The notes beneath the pieces were generated by a model. It was not told the origin of the DNA and ran no database searches. It was given only the letters and a program-made list of their open reading frames with translations. Of a stretch of 10,039 nucleotides of DNA, positions 8,415 to 10,039 are shown in pieces (the stretch's first letter is position 1; each line of letters opens with the position of its first letter). This DNA is from CAZYWA01 sp964650975 [NCBI: uncultured bacterium] (lineage in GTDB: Bacteria; JADJOY01), in contig CAZYWA010000272.1 in the NCBI GenBank assembly GCA_964650975.1, positions 1-10,039 of the forward strand. The letters run 5' to 3'. Position numbers and translations under genes: made by a program.

Positions 8415-9940
8415 GCGCACCCGGCTCCCCTGCGGCCAAGCAGCGGCCCGCCGATCCATGCGTGTTCGTGATCTTCGGCGGGTTCGGCGATCTGACCCGC
8501 CGCAAGCTCATCCCGGCGCTCTACAACCTGCAGGTGGTCGGGCTCTTGCCCGAGAACTTCTCGATCGTGGGCATCGCGCGCCGCGATCTCGACGACGCCA
8601 GCTATCGCAAGCAGCTCGGCGCCGACTTGCGCGAGTTCACGCCTGGCGCCGCCGACAAGATCGACCAGCGGGTGTGGGAGTCGCTGAGCGAGCGCATCCA
8701 CTACCTGCACGGCGACTTCAGCGACCACGAGCTCTACCACCGCCTCGGCGAGACCATCGGCCAGTGCGCCGACCAGCACGGCTCGACGCGCAACGCGCTC
8801 TTTTATCTCGCTACGCCGCCGAGCCAGTTCTCGGAGGTGGTCGCTGGTCTCGGCTCGACCGATCTGGCGCGCGAGGACGCGGGCCAGTGGCGCCGGCTGG
8901 TCGTCGAGAAGCCGTTCGGACGCGACCTCGACTCCGCGCGCGCCCTCAACCACGAGATCGGCTCGGTCTTCGACGAGCGCCAGATCTTCCGCATCGATCA
9001 TTACCTGGGCAAGGAAACGGTCCAGAACATCATGGTGTTCCGGTTCGCCAACGGCATCTTCGAGCCGATCTGGAACCGCCGCTACGTCGACCACGTGCAG
9101 ATCACCGTGGCCGAGGAGCTGGGCGTCGAGGGTCGCGGCAAGTACTACGAAGAGGCGGGCGTGCTGCGCGACATGATCCAGAACCACATGTTCCAGCTGA
9201 TGGCGCTGGTGGCGATGGAGCCGCCCATCTCGTTCGAGGCCGAAGCGGTGCGCGACGAGAAGGTGAAGGTGCTGCACGCGATCCAGAAGCTCGAGCCCGA
9301 GGAAGTGCTGCGCGACACGGTGCGCGGCCAGTACGGCGACGGCTTCGTCCACGGCAACAAGGTGGCGGCGTATCGCACCGAACCGGACGTGTCGCGGACC
9401 TCGCAGACCGAGACCTTCGCGGCGGTGAAGCTCTACCTAGAGAACTGGCGCTGGGCCGACGTTCCGTTCTACCTGCGCTCCGGCAAGCGGCTGGGACGGC
9501 GCGGCACCGAGATCATGATCCAGTTCCGGCGCCCGCCGCTCTTGCTCTTCAAGGATGCGGACGCGGCAGCGATCGAGCCCAATCGCCTGGTCATGAACAT
9601 CCAGCCGGCCGAGGGAATCGCGATCCACATCAAGGCCAAGCGCCCCGGATCGGCGCTCGACCTCAACACCGTGAAGCTCGACTTCGCGTACACCGATTTC
9701 GGCGAGCAGAGCCCGGCCACCGGCTACGAGCGGCTGCTCTACGACGCGATGGTCGGCGATTCGACGCTCTTCCACCGCAGCGACATGGTCGAGGCCGCAT
9801 GGAAGGTGGCGACCCCGATCCTCGACGTGTGGGGCACGCTCAAGGCGCGCGATTTCCCCAACTACGCGTCGGGCCGCATGGGCCCCGACGCCGCCGACGC
9901 GCTGCTCGCCCGCGACGGCCGCAAGTGGTGGGACGGTTGA
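8411..9940 (+). CDS. zwf: Glucose-6-phosphate 1-dehydrogenase
   Basis: The enzyme oxidises glucose 6-phosphate to 6-phosphoglucono-1,5-lactone, the entry step of the oxidative pentose-phosphate (or Entner-Doudoroff) route. The 509-residue length is normal for a full two-domain enzyme. EKPFG at 166-170 is the strand-turn motif. RIDHYLGKE at 194-202 is the substrate-binding signature with Asp196, His197 and Lys201. DMIQNHMFQ contains His259, equivalent to the catalytic His240 of Leuconostoc mesenteroides. RSGKRL further on is also conserved. The coenzyme motif reads [10 protein letters not shown] at 23-32, with Phe25 where Ser or Thr is usual; Arg57, matching the Leuconostoc Arg46 used for the NADP 2'-phosphate, is kept. 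The ATG at 8411 overlaps the gnd stop by four bases and is preceded by GGAAGG at 8398-8403, 7 bases away. It is the last gene in the window. No lactonase gene (pgl) lies beside it within the window. Confidence 0.96.
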
Positions 9941-9977
9941 TCGAGAGACTCGCGATGCTCGCCTCTCGATCAACCGT
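9933..9977 (+). repeat. 15-bp perfect inverted repeat across the zwf stop codon
   Basis: ACGGTTGATCGAGAG at 9933-9947 pairs perfectly with CTCTCGATCAACCGT at 9963-9977 around a 15-base loop, within which GCG at 9952-9954 and CGC at 9960-9962 could also pair. The zwf stop TGA (9938-9940) is inside the left arm. No T run follows directly. It is too long to be a likely chance repeat; it may be part of a compound terminator, a barrier protecting the mRNA 3' end, or a protein-binding site. Confidence 0.75.
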
Positions 9978-9990
9978 TCGATGTTCTCCC

Positions 9991-10011
9991 GGGGGGCTTT
10001 TCAAGCCCCCC
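9991..10011 (+). terminator. GC-rich hairpin downstream of zwf
   Basis: GGGGGGCTT at 9991-9999 pairs with AAGCCCCCC at 10003-10011 around a TTC loop, a 9-bp stem. No T run follows on either strand, so it is not a textbook intrinsic terminator. Its place between the zwf inverted repeat and the next hairpin makes a transcription-stop role likely. Confidence 0.6.
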
Positions 10012-10013
10012 GC

Positions 10014-10039
10014 CCCGCAAAAAGCGCGGTTTTTGCGGG
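10014..10039 (+). terminator. Probable intrinsic terminator with A and T tracts, possibly bidirectional
   Basis: CCCGCAAAAA at 10014-10023 pairs with TTTTTGCGGG at 10030-10039 around GCGCGG, and the stem may continue past the window edge. Alternatively CCGC (10015-10018) pairs with GCGG (10026-10029), leaving the T5 run at 10030-10034 as the release tract. The A5/T5 symmetry would let it work from both sides. It closes the probable rpiB-pgi-gnd-zwf transcript. Confidence 0.65.

Overview
The window is a high-GC, densely coding bacterial chromosome segment in which every supported gene lies on the plus strand. I see no mobile element, CRISPR array, tRNA or rRNA. Composition and gene style (high GC, short-form 6-phosphogluconate dehydrogenase, Tal-Pgi-type isomerase, NDH-2 with an extra membrane domain) suggest a high-GC Gram-negative lineage such as Myxococcota or another former deltaproteobacterial group. 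This placement is an inference, not a demonstrated assignment.

Left part (1-4787). The window opens inside a polytopic membrane protein carrying a YWWG element near its visible N-terminus; I read it as the C-terminal end of a larger membrane glycosyltransferase-like protein. Next comes a type II NADH dehydrogenase (NDH-2) whose flavoprotein body is preceded by an unusual extension of about 185 residues with several membrane segments. The following gene encodes a membrane protein of 476 residues built from three diverged copies of a module of about 120-135 residues. By eye, the NDH-2 extension is a fourth copy of that module. This pairing of a fused and a free-standing form is the most interesting thing in the window.

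Middle gap (4788-5143). This is 356 bases without a convincing gene. It is rich in short palindromes and ends in a hairpin that contains the Shine-Dalgarno sequence of the next gene.

Right part (5144-9940). Four sugar-phosphate genes form a compact probable operon: rpiB (ribose-5-phosphate isomerase B), pgi (glucose-6-phosphate isomerase related to the C-terminal half of Tal-Pgi fusions), gnd (short-form decarboxylating 6-phosphogluconate dehydrogenase) and zwf (glucose-6-phosphate 1-dehydrogenase). Gaps are 38 and 47 bases, and gnd and zwf overlap by ATGA. Together they cover the branch point at glucose 6-phosphate and the oxidative pentose-phosphate route to ribulose and ribose 5-phosphate. 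The 6-phosphogluconolactonase gene and the transaldolase and transketolase genes are not in the window.

End (9933-10039). After zwf there are three consecutive perfect inverted repeats. The first has 15-bp arms and spans the zwf stop codon; the last is followed by or includes a T tract. They probably act as a transcription stop and mRNA 3'-end structure.
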